NCBI GenBank assembly: GCA_009744235.1
Contig: WPHV01000013.1
Span: 62,001 to 126,000 of the forward strand
Source: Gillisella vitis
Lineage (GTDB): Bacteria > Pseudomonadota > Alphaproteobacteria > Rhizobiales > Rhizobiaceae
Reading direction: 5' to 3'
Length of the DNA: 64,000 nt
Made by a program: the position numbers and the translations under genes. This document shows, one piece after another, positions 8,799-18,610 of this stretch (position 1 is its first letter; every line of letters starts with the position of its first letter). The notes below the pieces were generated by a model. It made no database searches and was not told where the DNA came from. It saw only the letters and a program-made list of their open reading frames with translations.

Positions 8799-10151
8799 AT
8801 GCATCTCGCTCTTTATCTCGAGGCAGGCACACATCTCGGAGGTTGGCGGCTCCCGGAGTCGGCCACCTCCGGCGGCGTCGACTGGGCGCTCTACAAGACC
8901 GTCGCCCGCCGCGCAGAAGCTGCGAAGCTGGACATGCTTTTCGTCGCTGACAAGCTTTCGATCGACGACAACTACGGCCAGCACTTTGCCGACACGGTGA
9001 AGTATCGTCTCGTCACCCGGCCCGAGCCCTTGACCACACTGGCGGCGCTCGGAGCCGTCACCGATCACATCGGCATAGGCGGCACGATCTCATCATCATA
9101 TGCCTCGCCTTATGCCGCCGCCCGTATGTTAGCGAACATCGACCATATCAGCGGCGGTCGCGCTGCCTGGAACCTCGTCACCTCCGTAAGCGATGGCGAG
9201 GCGCGCAATTTCGGCCGGGAGCAACATTTCGGACACGAGGAGCGCTACCTCCGCGCCATCGAATTTGCGGACGTCATGGGCAAGCTATGGGATAGCTGGG
9301 AAGCCGATGCGCTCGTCCTCGACAAGAAGTCCGGCGTCTTCGCGGATTCCACCAAATTCCATTACATCGACCACGAAGGCGACTTCTTCAAAATCCGCGG
9401 GCCTATCAACGTACCCCGCCCGCCGCAGGGTCGTCCGGTCCTCATTCAGGCTGGCGTCTCGGACCGGTTCCAGGGGATCGCGGCGCAGAATGCCGAGGTG
9501 ATCTTCGTCGTCCATGCTGAACTGGAGCGCGCACGAAGCTTCTACAAGAGCTTCAAGGAAAAGGTGGTCGAAGGCGGCCGCTCGGAGAACGCCGTAAAGG
9601 TCCTCCCCGGCATCGTCCCCGTGGTCGGTCGCACCCGTAAGGAAGCACTGGACAAGGAACGAGAGCTCAAGGAACTCATTCTGCCCGAGGCAGGCCTCAG
9701 CTTCATGTCGGCGAGCATGAACTTCGACCTCGCCCAGTTCCCCCAGAATGCACCCTTCCCCGATATCACCGACAAGATCACGGGCAGCGTCGGCCGTTTC
9801 CAATACGTCATCAAGCGCGCCATTGAACAGAAAATGACGGTTGCCGAGGTCGGAAAATGGTACGCTGAAAGCCTCTCCTTCTTCGCGCCCGTCGGTACGC
9901 CGGAGGAAGTCGCCAGTCAGTTGGCCCATTGGTACGCCCAGCGTGCGTGTGATGGCTTCGTCATCCTGCCTCCCTACATCCGTCGCGACGAGGACCTGTT
10001 CCTCGAAGGCGTCGTCCCTGTTCTCCAGGAGCGCGGACTTTTCCGTCGGGAGTATCCCGGAACCACCCTCCGCGAGACCCTGGGTCTCGAACGGCCAGCC
10101 AATCAATTCGAAACACGCGAAACAACCGAGAAAAGGCGCGCTGCGCTCTGA
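8799..10151 (+). CDS. LLM-class monooxygenase, NtaA/SnaA/DszA-like
   Basis: A 450-residue flavin-dependent monooxygenase of the same subfamily as the 1659-2951 gene. It has NIDHISGGRAAWNLVTS, HEERYLRAIEFADVMGKLWD, GRPVLIQAGVSDRFQG and the C-terminal PEEVASQLAHWY. It leads a seven-gene rightward operon with an ABC importer, a LysR regulator, a rhodanese protein and a cupin. AGGAAGG precedes the ATG. The setting suggests that the importer brings in the substrate and this enzyme oxidatively cleaves it with FMNH2. The substrate is probably an organosulfur compound such as a sulfonate, sulfone or thioether; this is inference, not read from residues. Confidence 0.87.
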   Translation: MHLALYLEAGTHLGGWRLPESATSGGVDWALYKTVARRAEAAKLDMLFVADKLSIDDNYGQHFADTVKYRLVTRPEPLTTLAALGAVTDHIGIGGTISSSYASPYAAARMLANIDHISGGRAAWNLVTSVSDGEARNFGREQHFGHEERYLRAIEFADVMGKLWDSWEADALVLDKKSGVFADSTKFHYIDHEGDFFKIRGPINVPRPPQGRPVLIQAGVSDRFQGIAAQNAEVIFVVHAELERARSFYKSFKEKVVEGGRSENAVKVLPGIVPVVGRTRKEALDKERELKELILPEAGLSFMSASMNFDLAQFPQNAPFPDITDKITGSVGRFQYVIKRAIEQKMTVAEVGKWYAESLSFFAPVGTPEEVASQLAHWYAQRACDGFVILPPYIRRDEDLFLEGVVPVLQERGLFRREYPGTTLRETLGLERPANQFETRETTEKRRAAL

Positions 10152-10173
10152 CCTCGCATCAAGGAGTATTGTG

Positions 10174-11106
10174 ATGAAGACCAAGTCAATCATTCGCCTG
10201 GCGCTGTCGTTAGCGCTGTCCGTCGCGGCAACAGTCGCCTCGGCCCAGGACGTCCTGCGCGTTGGCGACCAGCGCGGCAACGCGCGCGCGGTCATGGACG
10301 CTTCCGGCGTGCTCAAGGACGTCCCCTATCAAGTCGAGTGGAGCGAATTCGCCAACGCCGCCCCTCTGCTCGAAGCTCTCGCTGCCGAAGCTCTTGACGC
10401 TGGTTCGGTCGGCGACGCGCCACTGATCTTTGCCGCTGCACGTGGTGTCAAGGCAAAGGCCATCTTCGCCACGAAGTACGAAGGCAACGCCATCATCGTA
10501 AAGAACGACGCACCTTATCAGGGCATCAAGGATCTCGTCCGCAAGAAGGTCGCTTTCGTGAAGGGTTCGGCGGGCCACGCCCTTATCCTCCAGTCGCTCA
10601 AAGAGGCTGGTCTCAAGGAAGACGCCATCACGCCGGTCTTCCTGCCGCCCGCGGAGGCGACGCTCGCCTTGACGAACGGATCGGTCGACGCCGTCTCGCT
10701 CTGGGAACCCTACATCTCCTTCGCGACGCTCAAGTCCGGGGCTCGCATCATCGTCGATGGCAAGAACTACCCCAGCCTTTCCTATTTCATCGCTTCCGAG
10801 GCTGCTATCGAAGGCAAGCGCGATATCCTCAAGGACTTCGTCGCCCGCAGCGCCAAGGCTCGCGCCTGGGGGCTCGAGCATCCGCAGGAATACTCGAAGA
10901 TTATCGCCCAGCTCGTCAAAATTCCCGATGACGTGGCTCTCGGCAAGCAGACCCGCGAAAGGCACGCTCCCCAGCTGATCAACGCAGACGTCGAGAAGCT
11001 CCAGCAAAGCACGATCGATCTCTATTATGGAGCCGGGATCATCGACAAGAAGCTGAAAGCCAGCGACCTGCTGGATGACTCCTTCTCTCCCAAGCAGACA
11101 GACTGA
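10174..11106 (+). CDS. ABC transporter periplasmic substrate-binding protein (sulfonate/nitrate/taurine type)
   Basis: A 310-residue secreted solute-binding protein. The N-terminus has a basic start, a hydrophobic core and an AxA-like cleavage site (TVASA/QD). The mature part shows EWSEFANAAPLLEALAAEAL and the GSVGDAPLIFAAARG pattern typical of the SsuA/TauA/NrtA cluster. The ATG at 10174 is chosen over GTG 10171 because AAGGAG at 10161-10166 is best spaced. The gene is followed closely by permease and ATPase genes, completing the importer. Binding of a sulfonate or similar anion in the periplasm is the likely role. Confidence 0.88.
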   Translation: MKTKSIIRLALSLALSVAATVASAQDVLRVGDQRGNARAVMDASGVLKDVPYQVEWSEFANAAPLLEALAAEALDAGSVGDAPLIFAAARGVKAKAIFATKYEGNAIIVKNDAPYQGIKDLVRKKVAFVKGSAGHALILQSLKEAGLKEDAITPVFLPPAEATLALTNGSVDAVSLWEPYISFATLKSGARIIVDGKNYPSLSYFIASEAAIEGKRDILKDFVARSAKARAWGLEHPQEYSKIIAQLVKIPDDVALGKQTRERHAPQLINADVEKLQQSTIDLYYGAGIIDKKLKASDLLDDSFSPKQTD

Positions 11107-11124
11107 CGAACGCAGAGGCTGACG

Positions 11125-11925
11125 ATGATCACGACCAGCGCGAAGACTCCAACCACAGCAGGACGGTATCTGGCCCAGGCGTTTGCTCCGTGGGCGTTTC
11201 CTGTAATCGTCGTCATTCTCTGGCAGATCGCCTCATCGGGAGGACTGCTCTCCCAAGGCATTCTTCCGTCGCCGCTCGCCGTCCTGGAGGCCGCCTGGTC
11301 TCTGGCGGCAAGCGGCGAGCTTGTGCAGCACATGGCAGCCAGCTTTTGGCGCGCGGCCGTCGGCTTCGGTATAGGTTCGGCTCTGGGGCTGTTCTTCGGT
11401 TTTGTGAACGGCCTGTGGCGAACCGGGGAAACGCTCTTCGACAGTTCGCTTCAGATGCTCCGTAACATTCCGTCGCTCGCCATGGTGCCACTCGTCATCA
11501 TGTGGTTCGGAATCGGCGAGGAAGCCAAGATTTTCCTCGTGGCGTTCGCTACCATGTTTCCGATCTACCTCAACACCTTCCACGGCATCAAATCAGTCGA
11601 TCAGGGTCTGATCGAGATGGGGCGGAACTACGGACTGACACGAACCGGTCTTGTGCGCGATGTCATCTTGCCTGGAGCCATCTCGTCTATTCTCGTTGGT
11701 GTGCGGTACGCGCTCGGGGTGGCCTGGATCGTGCTGATCGTGGCCGAGACGATCGCAGCGAGTTCCGGTATCGGCCTTCTCGCTACCAACGCGCGTGAAT
11801 TCCTTCAGTCCGATGTCGTGGTGCTCTCGATCATCCTGTACGCGCTTCTCGGCAAGCTGACAGACTGGCTGGCGCGGCTCGCGGAGAACCGTTGGCTACG
11901 CTGGCATCCATCCTATCAGAAGTAA
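11125..11925 (+). CDS. ABC transporter permease (SsuC/TauC-like)
   Basis: A 266-residue inner-membrane permease with about six hydrophobic segments. It carries the binding-protein-dependent transport signature around EMGRNYGLTRTGLVRDVILP and GAISSILVGVRYALGVAW, the EAA-like loop that contacts the ATPase. It sits between the solute-binding protein (18 bp upstream) and the ATPase gene (12 bp downstream). It belongs to the sulfonate/nitrate/taurine permease group. Confidence 0.88.
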   Translation: MITTSAKTPTTAGRYLAQAFAPWAFPVIVVILWQIASSGGLLSQGILPSPLAVLEAAWSLAASGELVQHMAASFWRAAVGFGIGSALGLFFGFVNGLWRTGETLFDSSLQMLRNIPSLAMVPLVIMWFGIGEEAKIFLVAFATMFPIYLNTFHGIKSVDQGLIEMGRNYGLTRTGLVRDVILPGAISSILVGVRYALGVAWIVLIVAETIAASSGIGLLATNAREFLQSDVVVLSIILYALLGKLTDWLARLAENRWLRWHPSYQK

Positions 11926-11937
11926 GAGAGGTCTCTG

Positions 11938-12753
11938 GTGACTGTAGTCTCCTTGAAATCGACGCGGCCGAACGTGGCAAAAGAGGTTTCCTTAAGCAGC
12001 GCTTTTGTGGGTGGAGCCGGTCTGGACATCTTCGGCTTATGGAAGGGTTTCGACGGGACAGAGGTCCTTAAGAACCTTTCGCTCAACGTACCCGCCGGGC
12101 AGTTTCTTTCGATTGTCGGCCGCTCGGGCTGTGGGAAGTCCACGCTTTTGCGGCTGATCGCGGACCTCGAAACTATCGATGGCGGGACGATCCAGATCGA
12201 CGGAAATCCCCTATCCGAAATCTCCGGTGAGGTGCGGATGATGTTCCAGGACGCGCGCCTCTTGCCCTGGAGAACCGTTCTCCAAAACATCGGGATCGGC
12301 CTGCCCAACCCATGGCAGAACCGCGCACGCAAGGCGCTTGCCGAGGTTGGTCTTTCCGAACACGCTGACAAATGGCCGTCCCAATTATCAGGTGGACAGA
12401 GGCAGCGCGTTGCCCTTGCCCGTGCCCTTATACACCGCCCGCGTCTCCTGCTGCTTGACGAACCGCTCGGCGCACTGGATGCACTGACGAGACTGGAAAT
12501 GCAGGACCTCATCGAAAGCATCCGCGCGCGCCACGGATTCACGGTCCTTCTCGTCACACACGACGTCGAGGAGGCCATTGCTCTTGGCGATCGCGTCATC
12601 GTGATGGAGCAAGGCGAGATCGTTCTCGAGCTGGATATCGAGCTTGCGCATCCTCGTGTGCGCAGTTCGCAGGCGTTCACGTCAATCGAGGAGAAGGTTC
12701 TTTCCAGGGTACTGAACTCCAGAAATGCACCAAGCGGAGACGACTGCAAATGA
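11938..12753 (+). CDS. ABC transporter ATP-binding protein (SsuB/TauB-like)
   Basis: A 271-residue ATPase. Walker A is GRSGCGKST (residues 61-69), the Q-loop region is [15 protein letters not shown], the ABC signature is LSGGQRQR, Walker B is [12 protein letters not shown], and the switch His is in VTHDVEEA. The DARLLPW segment is typical of sulfonate and taurine importers. The GTG at 11938 is the likely start, after AGAGAGG. Its stop overlaps the ATG of the LysR gene (ATGA at 12750), tying regulator and transporter expression. Confidence 0.88.
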   Translation: MTVVSLKSTRPNVAKEVSLSSAFVGGAGLDIFGLWKGFDGTEVLKNLSLNVPAGQFLSIVGRSGCGKSTLLRLIADLETIDGGTIQIDGNPLSEISGEVRMMFQDARLLPWRTVLQNIGIGLPNPWQNRARKALAEVGLSEHADKWPSQLSGGQRQRVALARALIHRPRLLLLDEPLGALDALTRLEMQDLIESIRARHGFTVLLVTHDVEEAIALGDRVIVMEQGEIVLELDIELAHPRVRSSQAFTSIEEKVLSRVLNSRNAPSGDDCK

Positions 12754-13697
12754 ACCTCGACGACATCGAAGCTTTCATCGCAGTGGTCGGAGCCAGGTCG
12801 CTCAGCCAAGCGGCGGCAATTCTTTCGTTGACCCAGTCGGCAATCTCGAAGCGCATCCAGAACCTCGAGAAGGACCTCGGTGTTACCCTGCTCGACAGAA
12901 GCGTCAAGCCACCCGTTCCAACCACCGTAGGTCTCGGCGTCCACGAGCAGTGCCTCAATATTCTCAGGGAGGTCGACAAGCTCCGCTTGACGTTGAGTGC
13001 CCGCTCGAACCTAACGGGTGGTGCGCGCTTGGGACTGACCCAGGCAGTCTGCGATGTGATTCTTGCCGACATAGTCCATCTGCAACAGGAGCGATGGCCG
13101 GAACTGTCTATACGTGCCACCACAGGCTGGGCGAACCAGATTGTTGAAAAGCTCGTCGACGGCCAGATCGATGCCGCGATCGTATTGATGCCCACACGGA
13201 AAATCTTTCCGCACAAAGTGACCGCCGTTTCGCTGGCGCAGGTCGAGATGGCGATCGTGGGGCCGCTCGGATCGGGCGGAGACCGTGCCCACCGCCTTGT
13301 CACCCTTCACAAATCCGGATGGATTCTGAACCCCGACGGATGCGGTTTCAGGGCAGAACTCCAGCGCGTGCATGCGGTGCTCAATCTTCCGTTCAAGGTC
13401 AATCTCGACACCTTTGCTCGAGAGACGCAGTTGGAGATGGTTGCCGCAGGTCTCGGACTTGGACTCGTTCCCGTGCCCCTTCTGGAGATGAGCCCCCACC
13501 GTACCAAACTGGAGATCATCACAGTCAGCGACTTTTCGTTGCGCGCAGAACTCTGGCTCTGTCACGCGCCGACTCTCGGTGCTCTCGAACCACCCATCAG
13601 CGCATTTGGAGCGAGAGCCGCAACGCTGTTTCAGGGCGCGGCAGCTCCCAGCAGGCTGGTCGACTTTGAAGCTGCCAGCCAGACCATCACCTCGTGA
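12750..13697 (+). CDS. LysR-family regulator inside the sulfur operon
   Basis: A 315-residue LysR-type protein. The N-terminal helix-turn-helix reads [20 protein letters not shown] followed by [16 protein letters not shown]; the rest is the effector-binding domain ([20 protein letters not shown], and [12 protein letters not shown]). The start overlaps the ABC ATPase stop by 4 bp. LysR genes are usually divergent from their targets. Here the gene is translationally coupled to the transporter and followed 31 bp later by the rhodanese gene, so it would autoregulate together with the operon. The effector is unknown. Confidence 0.87.
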   Translation: MNLDDIEAFIAVVGARSLSQAAAILSLTQSAISKRIQNLEKDLGVTLLDRSVKPPVPTTVGLGVHEQCLNILREVDKLRLTLSARSNLTGGARLGLTQAVCDVILADIVHLQQERWPELSIRATTGWANQIVEKLVDGQIDAAIVLMPTRKIFPHKVTAVSLAQVEMAIVGPLGSGGDRAHRLVTLHKSGWILNPDGCGFRAELQRVHAVLNLPFKVNLDTFARETQLEMVAAGLGLGLVPVPLLEMSPHRTKLEIITVSDFSLRAELWLCHAPTLGALEPPISAFGARAATLFQGAAAPSRLVDFEAASQTITS

Positions 13698-13728
13698 ATA
13701 GCACACGAGATCGATAGCAGGAGAAAAT

Positions 13729-15330
13729 ATGTCAGCCCCGATAACGAAGCACAGCCTCAGGTACGACGAAGTGCGGCAGCATCTTCTGGCCCGCTCGGAA
13801 ATCCTTCTCGCCGACGTCCGCGAAGAAGATCCTTTCGCGCAAGGGCATCCCCTCTGGGCAGCCAACTTTCCCATTGCCCGGCTTGAACTGGATGCATGGC
13901 GCAGGATCCCACAACGCGATATGCTGATCGTTCTGTATGGTCACGATGGCATACGAGACCTCGCTCCCATCGCCGTCGAGAAACTGAAATCGCTCGGCTA
14001 CACGAATGTCCATATCCTCGAAGGGGGATTGGAAGCGTGGAAGGCCGACGGCGGCGAACTGTTCATTGACGTCAACGTGCCGAGCAAGTCATTCGGTGAA
14101 CTGGTCGAAGCGAAAAGGCACACGCCGCTCTGGGACGCGACCAAGGTAAAGGCGCTTCTCGATGAAGGAGCCAACGCGGTCGTTTTCGATGCGCGCCGTT
14201 TTGACGAATATCAAACGATGAGCATTCCAAAGGGTATCAACGTTCCCGGTGGTGAACTCGTCCTGCGCGCACGGGACCTTGCTCCCGATCCCGAGACCCT
14301 TGTGATCGTCAACTGTGCTGGCCGCACACGCAGCATCATCGGGACGCAGTCTCTCATCAATGCCGGGATACCGAACAAGGTCGTCGGTCTTCGCAACGGA
14401 ACAATTGGATGGACTTTGGCAGGTCAGACACTGGAACAGGGAGCGAGCAGGAGCTTCGCTGAGGTCGAAGCCAGGGACCGCTCGGAGGCGCAAAAATCCG
14501 CTGCAGCCGTCGCCGCGCGCGCGGGTGTTCGGAGCATTGCTCTGTCGGACATCGGCAGCCTTCAAACCCCGGACCGAACGACTTATCTGATCGACGTCCG
14601 CACCGAACCAGAATACCTCGAAGGCCACCTGCCGGGCTTCATGCACGTGCCAGGGGGACAGCTTGTACAGGAGACTGATCACTACGCGCCTGTCCGTGGT
14701 GCGCGTATCGTACTAAGCGATGACGAGACAACGCGTGCCAATATGGCAGCGTCTTGGCTCGCGCAGATGGGTTGGGAAGTCTATGTCGTAGAACAGGCTC
14801 CGAGTGATGCCTTCAGCGAACAAGGATCCTTCAAGAGCATATCGCCCGAAGTCGAGCCGACCCCGACGATCTGCGTCCGCGATCTTTCTTCCGCGATCTC
14901 CAATCCGAATTCCGATATCGTCGTGCTCGATTTCACGACCAGCGCGAACTACCTAAAGGGGCACATCCCGGGTGCGTGGTTAGCGCTACGCTCCCAGCTC
15001 CCGGAAGCGATCAAGCGCGTGCCTCCCGCAAAAACCTACGTCGTCACATGCGGCACAAGCGCGCTCGCCATTTATGCCGCCGTCGACCTCAAGAAACTGG
15101 TCGATGTTCCAGTCCTCGTTCTTGAGGGCGGCAACGCTGCCTGGAAGGCTGCCGGTCAAATCCTGGAAACCGATGAGTCCCACCTCGCATCACCCCGCAT
15201 CGATCGCTATCGTCGGCCCTACGAAGGCACGGACGCCCCCGTGGAGGCTATGCAGGCCTATCTCGACTGGGAATACGGACTGGTCGCGCAGCTCGATCGC
15301 GACGGCACGCACTTCTTCAACGTCATCTGA
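13729..15330 (+). CDS. Multidomain rhodanese-like sulfurtransferase (four rhodanese modules)
   Basis: A 533-residue protein made of four rhodanese-like modules: roughly residues 15-115, 125-235, 265-360 and 375-490. Each shows a DVR/DAR/DFT-like strand and a GGxxAWK- or GHxPG-like motif. Only modules 2 and 4 keep a cysteine in the active loop (C196 in VNCAGRTRS; C441 in VTCGTSAL). Module 1 has LYGHDG and module 3 has LSDDETT at that place, so they are probably structural. It could accept or pass on sulfane sulfur released by the monooxygenase. AGGAG precedes the ATG. It lies directly before a cupin gene, and the pair may act on one sulfur intermediate. Confidence 0.85.
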   Translation: MSAPITKHSLRYDEVRQHLLARSEILLADVREEDPFAQGHPLWAANFPIARLELDAWRRIPQRDMLIVLYGHDGIRDLAPIAVEKLKSLGYTNVHILEGGLEAWKADGGELFIDVNVPSKSFGELVEAKRHTPLWDATKVKALLDEGANAVVFDARRFDEYQTMSIPKGINVPGGELVLRARDLAPDPETLVIVNCAGRTRSIIGTQSLINAGIPNKVVGLRNGTIGWTLAGQTLEQGASRSFAEVEARDRSEAQKSAAAVAARAGVRSIALSDIGSLQTPDRTTYLIDVRTEPEYLEGHLPGFMHVPGGQLVQETDHYAPVRGARIVLSDDETTRANMAASWLAQMGWEVYVVEQAPSDAFSEQGSFKSISPEVEPTPTICVRDLSSAISNPNSDIVVLDFTTSANYLKGHIPGAWLALRSQLPEAIKRVPPAKTYVVTCGTSALAIYAAVDLKKLVDVPVLVLEGGNAAWKAAGQILETDESHLASPRIDRYRRPYEGTDAPVEAMQAYLDWEYGLVAQLDRDGTHFFNVI

Positions 15331-15343
15331 GCAGGACCGCACC

Positions 15344-15838
15344 ATGAGCGACGACCATCACCACGACCACCATCACTCGGACCATTGGAAGCACAACGGG
15401 ATCCGTGTCATCAAGGGCGACCAGCTCGATTCCAACACGGCCCAGACGCCTGGCATGTTCCGGCAGGCAGCCGTCAATCATGCCCGCGTCGGCGCACAGA
15501 AAATCTGGGCAGGCACCGTCGCAATCGAGCCGAACGCCAAGACCGGGGTCCACCACCACGGTGCGCTCGAAAGCGTTATTTTCGTGATCCGTGGCAAGGC
15601 CCGTATGCGCTGGGGGGATCATTTGGAATATGTCGCGGAGGCGGGACCAGGCGACTTCATCTTCGTGCCGCCTTACGTACCGCACCAGGAAATCAATGCC
15701 GATCCTGACAACGTGCTCGAGTGCGTCCTGGTGCGATCGGACAACGAGGCAGTCGTCGTAAACATCACGGATGTCGATCCTGTAGAGAAGCCGGAAGAGG
15801 TTTATTGGGTTGATCCAATACACCGCCATCCGGATTGA
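15344..15838 (+). CDS. Cupin-domain protein, metal-binding
   Basis: A 164-residue single-domain cupin. The N-terminus is His-rich (SDDHHHDHHHSDHWKH), which may bind metal. Cupin motif 1 is GVHHHGALESVIFVIRG and motif 2 is GDFIFVPPYVPHQEIN, with the metal-ligand His and Glu residues in place. The ATG at 15344, 13 bp after the rhodanese stop, gives the His-rich start. It is the last gene of the operon. Possible roles are a small thiol dioxygenase or an isomerase-like enzyme; the sequence alone cannot decide. Confidence 0.82.
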   Translation: MSDDHHHDHHHSDHWKHNGIRVIKGDQLDSNTAQTPGMFRQAAVNHARVGAQKIWAGTVAIEPNAKTGVHHHGALESVIFVIRGKARMRWGDHLEYVAEAGPGDFIFVPPYVPHQEINADPDNVLECVLVRSDNEAVVVNITDVDPVEKPEEVYWVDPIHRHPD

Positions 15839-16436
15839 CAGAGAGAAAGCGGCCCACCATGCGCCGCTCACCCCGCTGGACCTCGTCCAGCGACGCTTCG
15901 GTGTTGACGGTCGTGAACAAGTCGACAGAGAAGGTTTCGTAGGCCGTAAACCGGCCGGTGATGATCAAAAGCGAACTGCCGATTGCTCCATCGGGCAGTC
16001 TGCTCCCATGTTCGACTGCGGTGCGTTGACACGCCATTGCTCAGAATTGTGATAAGCGTGACCCCGAGTAAAGTGCGCTGTGCGGCGCCAACCCCACCCT
16101 TCAGCGCCGTCGCGCCGACACCGGCGCGGCTCATCTGATGGTGCGCGTTCGCAATGCCGGCACGGTCGACGAGGCGCGACCCGATCCGGCAAGCTGCTCG
16201 CCGTTCTGAGAAAGACGGCGGCGGAAGGCTGCTATGTCTATGCGTTCGATGCCGGAGCACTCAGTGATCGACACGCGCCTGATCCCCATCGCCTTGAATT
16301 TTGATCCCGGGTGGAAAGCGAAGGCGACCAACCAGCCTAAACATTAAAATGGCGTTCTGGGTAGGCGGGTTGGTCGCAAAACTGATAACGCTGTCCTGTC
16401 TGGCGAGGCGCCATGCTGATCGTCTGAGCTCTAGCC
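15839..16436. other. 598-bp gap without a convincing gene
   Basis: Short overlapping frames occur on both strands. None has a good start site or recognisable domain. A leftward stretch around 15870-16020 (RLPDGAIGSSLLIITGRFTA) has protein-like composition and could be a gene remnant, but I cannot assign it. Confidence 0.35.
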
Positions 16437-17210
16437 TCAAAGCAGACTGCCCTGTTCCACGGGCTCTCCGGATTTGGACACGATCGTGGATCCGTACGGT
16501 TCGCGCGACGAAATGATCAACGCATCATCTGGCAAAGGCCGTGCCAGATCTTTGGCTTCGTCCCATGGCGCCTGCATCCACACCTCGGTCTCCTCTTCGG
16601 TCAGGAGAAGAACAGGCATCGCCTTCTCATGGATCGGCTTCACGAGATTGTTGGGATCAGTGGTCAAAAACCCATAGAGGTCGTCGGTCGTCGGCCCATC
16701 CTTCACCTTCCGGACGCTCTGCCATTGCGGGACATGGATGCCGGCGAAGAACATCAGCGACTTTTCCTCGTCGCGCGCAAACCAGGCGTTCGGCACGTTC
16801 CCGCCGGGTTGCTGGCTGGCGGGATCGGGTTCGGCGAAGCTGGTGACCGGGACGAGGCATCGGTGCTCGACACCAAACCATCGTTTCCAGTGTGGGAAGG
16901 TGAGCTTGCGGACGTTGGTCGTGCCGCGGTCCGCCTCCATGCGGATGAGCTCTTCAAGATCGGCGGGCTTCCCTTTGGCTTTCAGTTTTTCGGCCTTGGC
17001 TTTGGCGGCCTTTTCCAAGGTGAACCGCGGCGAGGGAAGACCCCAACGCGCACGTGCCAATTGTGTCCTTCCATCAGCGGTGTTGCGGACAATCGGTCCC
17101 ATCTGATCGGGGTTCATTTGATAGGCTGGCATGAGGTTGATGAGGCTCTCGGCGTCCTGAGCCCATTTTGAAACCCAGTCCTTGTCCTCCATCCGATAGA
17201 GATTACACAT
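16437..17210 (-). CDS. SOS-response-associated peptidase / HMCES-family protein (YedK-like)
   Basis: A 257-residue SRAP-domain protein. The start at 17210 exposes Cys2 after removal of Met (MCNLYRM), the residue that cross-links to abasic sites in this family. Other conserved segments are [15 protein letters not shown], the [13 protein letters not shown] region with its conserved Glu, and HEKAMPVLL with the conserved His. The frame extends upstream, but only this start puts Cys at position 2. It shields abasic sites in single-stranded DNA. Its position next to a DNA ligase and the imuAB-dnaE2 cassette makes a DNA-damage island. Confidence 0.9.
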   Translation of the reverse strand: MCNLYRMEDKDWVSKWAQDAESLINLMPAYQMNPDQMGPIVRNTADGRTQLARARWGLPSPRFTLEKAAKAKAEKLKAKGKPADLEELIRMEADRGTTNVRKLTFPHWKRWFGVEHRCLVPVTSFAEPDPASQQPGGNVPNAWFARDEEKSLMFFAGIHVPQWQSVRKVKDGPTTDDLYGFLTTDPNNLVKPIHEKAMPVLLLTEEETEVWMQAPWDEAKDLARPLPDDALIISSREPYGSTIVSKSGEPVEQGSLL

Positions 17211-17266
17211 GCGACCCCCTCCGCTTCGACCAAATACGGCTACTCTAGCGCATGTCGCTTGTTTCG

Positions 17267-18328
17267 CTAGTCGAGCTGGTAAACGTCGGCATTGTCTTGC
17301 CGTTCCCGCAGGCCCTTGTACGACGGATGACGGAGTTTCCCGTCCGATGTCCAGGCGCGAAACTCGATCTCGGCGATCAGGGTAGGCTGGACCCAGACAA
17401 TGTCGGCAGTTCCGGAATGGGGCAGGGGCGGCTGCTTTCGCTTCCATCGCAGCGTGTCCAGTATCTTCCGCAACCGGATGATCTCGGCTCCCTTGAAGCC
17501 CGTGCCGACGCTTCCGACGTGGACGAGATCGCCATCGCGGTAGGCGGCAAGCGCTAACGAGCCGAAGCCGGCTAGGTACGATGCGGACCTCTCATAGCCG
17601 ACGATGAAGAAAGCCTCGCTCTGGATGCATTTGACTTTTACCCAATCCCCGGTCCGGCCCGAACGATAGGGCTGATCGAGGCGCTTGCCGACGATGCCTT
17701 CCAGGCCGAGGCGGCAGACATGCTCAAGCAGGACAGCTGGCTCGGCATCGAGTGTTTCTGATATCCGAATGGCGCTGGCTTCATTCGTTGGGCCGTTTAT
17801 CGTGTCCTCGAGAAGGTGTCGGCGCGAACGGTATTCAACACCGCGCAGATCGTGCCCATCCAGATAAACAAGATCGAAAGCGTAAAGAACGGCGTGGGAG
17901 GCGCGCCTGCCAGCTTGTTTGCCGGATGCACCCAGCGATTGCTGCAGCAGCCCGAAATCCGGCCGCCCCTCATCGTCGAGCACGACGGCTTCCCCATCGA
18001 TGATCATCGTCGCCGGCCCCAGCGCTCGGGCGGCCTGCTCTATGGCCGGAAACCGATGTGTCCAGTCGTGGCCGCCGCGGGTAAGGATCCGGATCCGCTG
18101 GGGCTCGATATGGACCGCAAGGCGATAGCCATCCCATTTCAGCTCCCAACTCCATTCGTTTCCGGTGGGAGGCTTAGCCTTCAATAGGGCCAGCGCCGGC
18201 TCGACGCGATCAGGTATGGGATCGAAGAGGAGCTGTGGTTGAGCTGGATTACGCTTCCTGCGCGGCTTTGAGCGGATCGGCGGCTCGGTGTCGCGAAGGA
18301 GGGGTTTTGATCTCGGAGGCCTCGTCAT
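17267..18328 (-). CDS. ATP-dependent DNA ligase, LigD-type ligase domain only
   Basis: A 353-residue protein with the nucleotidyltransferase motif ELKWDGYR, whose K64 is the predicted adenylated lysine. Further motifs are [26 protein letters not shown] and WVKVKC, then an OB-fold C-terminal region (HVGSVGTGF). It matches the ligase part of LigD without the polymerase or nuclease domains; rhizobial plasmids often carry such standalone copies used in Ku-dependent end joining. It lies 56 bp upstream of the YedK-like gene on the same strand and is divergent from imuA, so the three may share a damage-controlled promoter region. No ku gene is visible. Confidence 0.9.
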   Translation of the reverse strand: MTRPPRSKPLLRDTEPPIRSKPRRKRNPAQPQLLFDPIPDRVEPALALLKAKPPTGNEWSWELKWDGYRLAVHIEPQRIRILTRGGHDWTHRFPAIEQAARALGPATMIIDGEAVVLDDEGRPDFGLLQQSLGASGKQAGRRASHAVLYAFDLVYLDGHDLRGVEYRSRRHLLEDTINGPTNEASAIRISETLDAEPAVLLEHVCRLGLEGIVGKRLDQPYRSGRTGDWVKVKCIQSEAFFIVGYERSASYLAGFGSLALAAYRDGDLVHVGSVGTGFKGAEIIRLRKILDTLRWKRKQPPLPHSGTADIVWVQPTLIAEIEFRAWTSDGKLRHPSYKGLRERQDNADVYQLD

Positions 18329-18534
18329 CCGGCCAGTTCATCAGAAAAACCTTAATAATACTGTGACTATCCCTATATTGTCCCCGCTATTCACCGATCA
18401 GGACATAAGACTGTAGAAGCCAGCGAAATTTCTTGGTCGCAGCTATTCACCTGATTCTCATGAAGAATCTCGAACTTCTAATGTTCGGAACAATACTCGT
18501 ACGTTTTTGCCGCCTTGACTCCTTTCTCATATGG

Positions 18535-18549
18535 GAACAAAAACAGAAC
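18535..18549. promoter_or_regulatory. LexA box (GAAC-N7-GAAC)
   Basis: A perfect GAAC-N7-GAAC element, the direct-repeat LexA site of alphaproteobacteria, lies 62 bp before the imuA start. It directly abuts a TTGACA hexamer (18551-18556). A weaker GAAC-N7-GTAC copy sits at 18488-18502. This predicts SOS induction of the imuA-imuB-dnaE2 operon and perhaps of the divergent ligase gene. Confidence 0.8.
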
Positions 18550-18610
18550 ATTGACATTTGCACGACATGAAGTCGCCCTGCCAACACGACCTTGAAGGGA
18601 GCCGTGAACA

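Noticed and set aside
15868-16260. Minus-strand gene in the gap after the cupin
   Set aside because: No ribosome binding site or domain; only a short stretch looks protein-like, so it is listed as a gap with a possible remnant.
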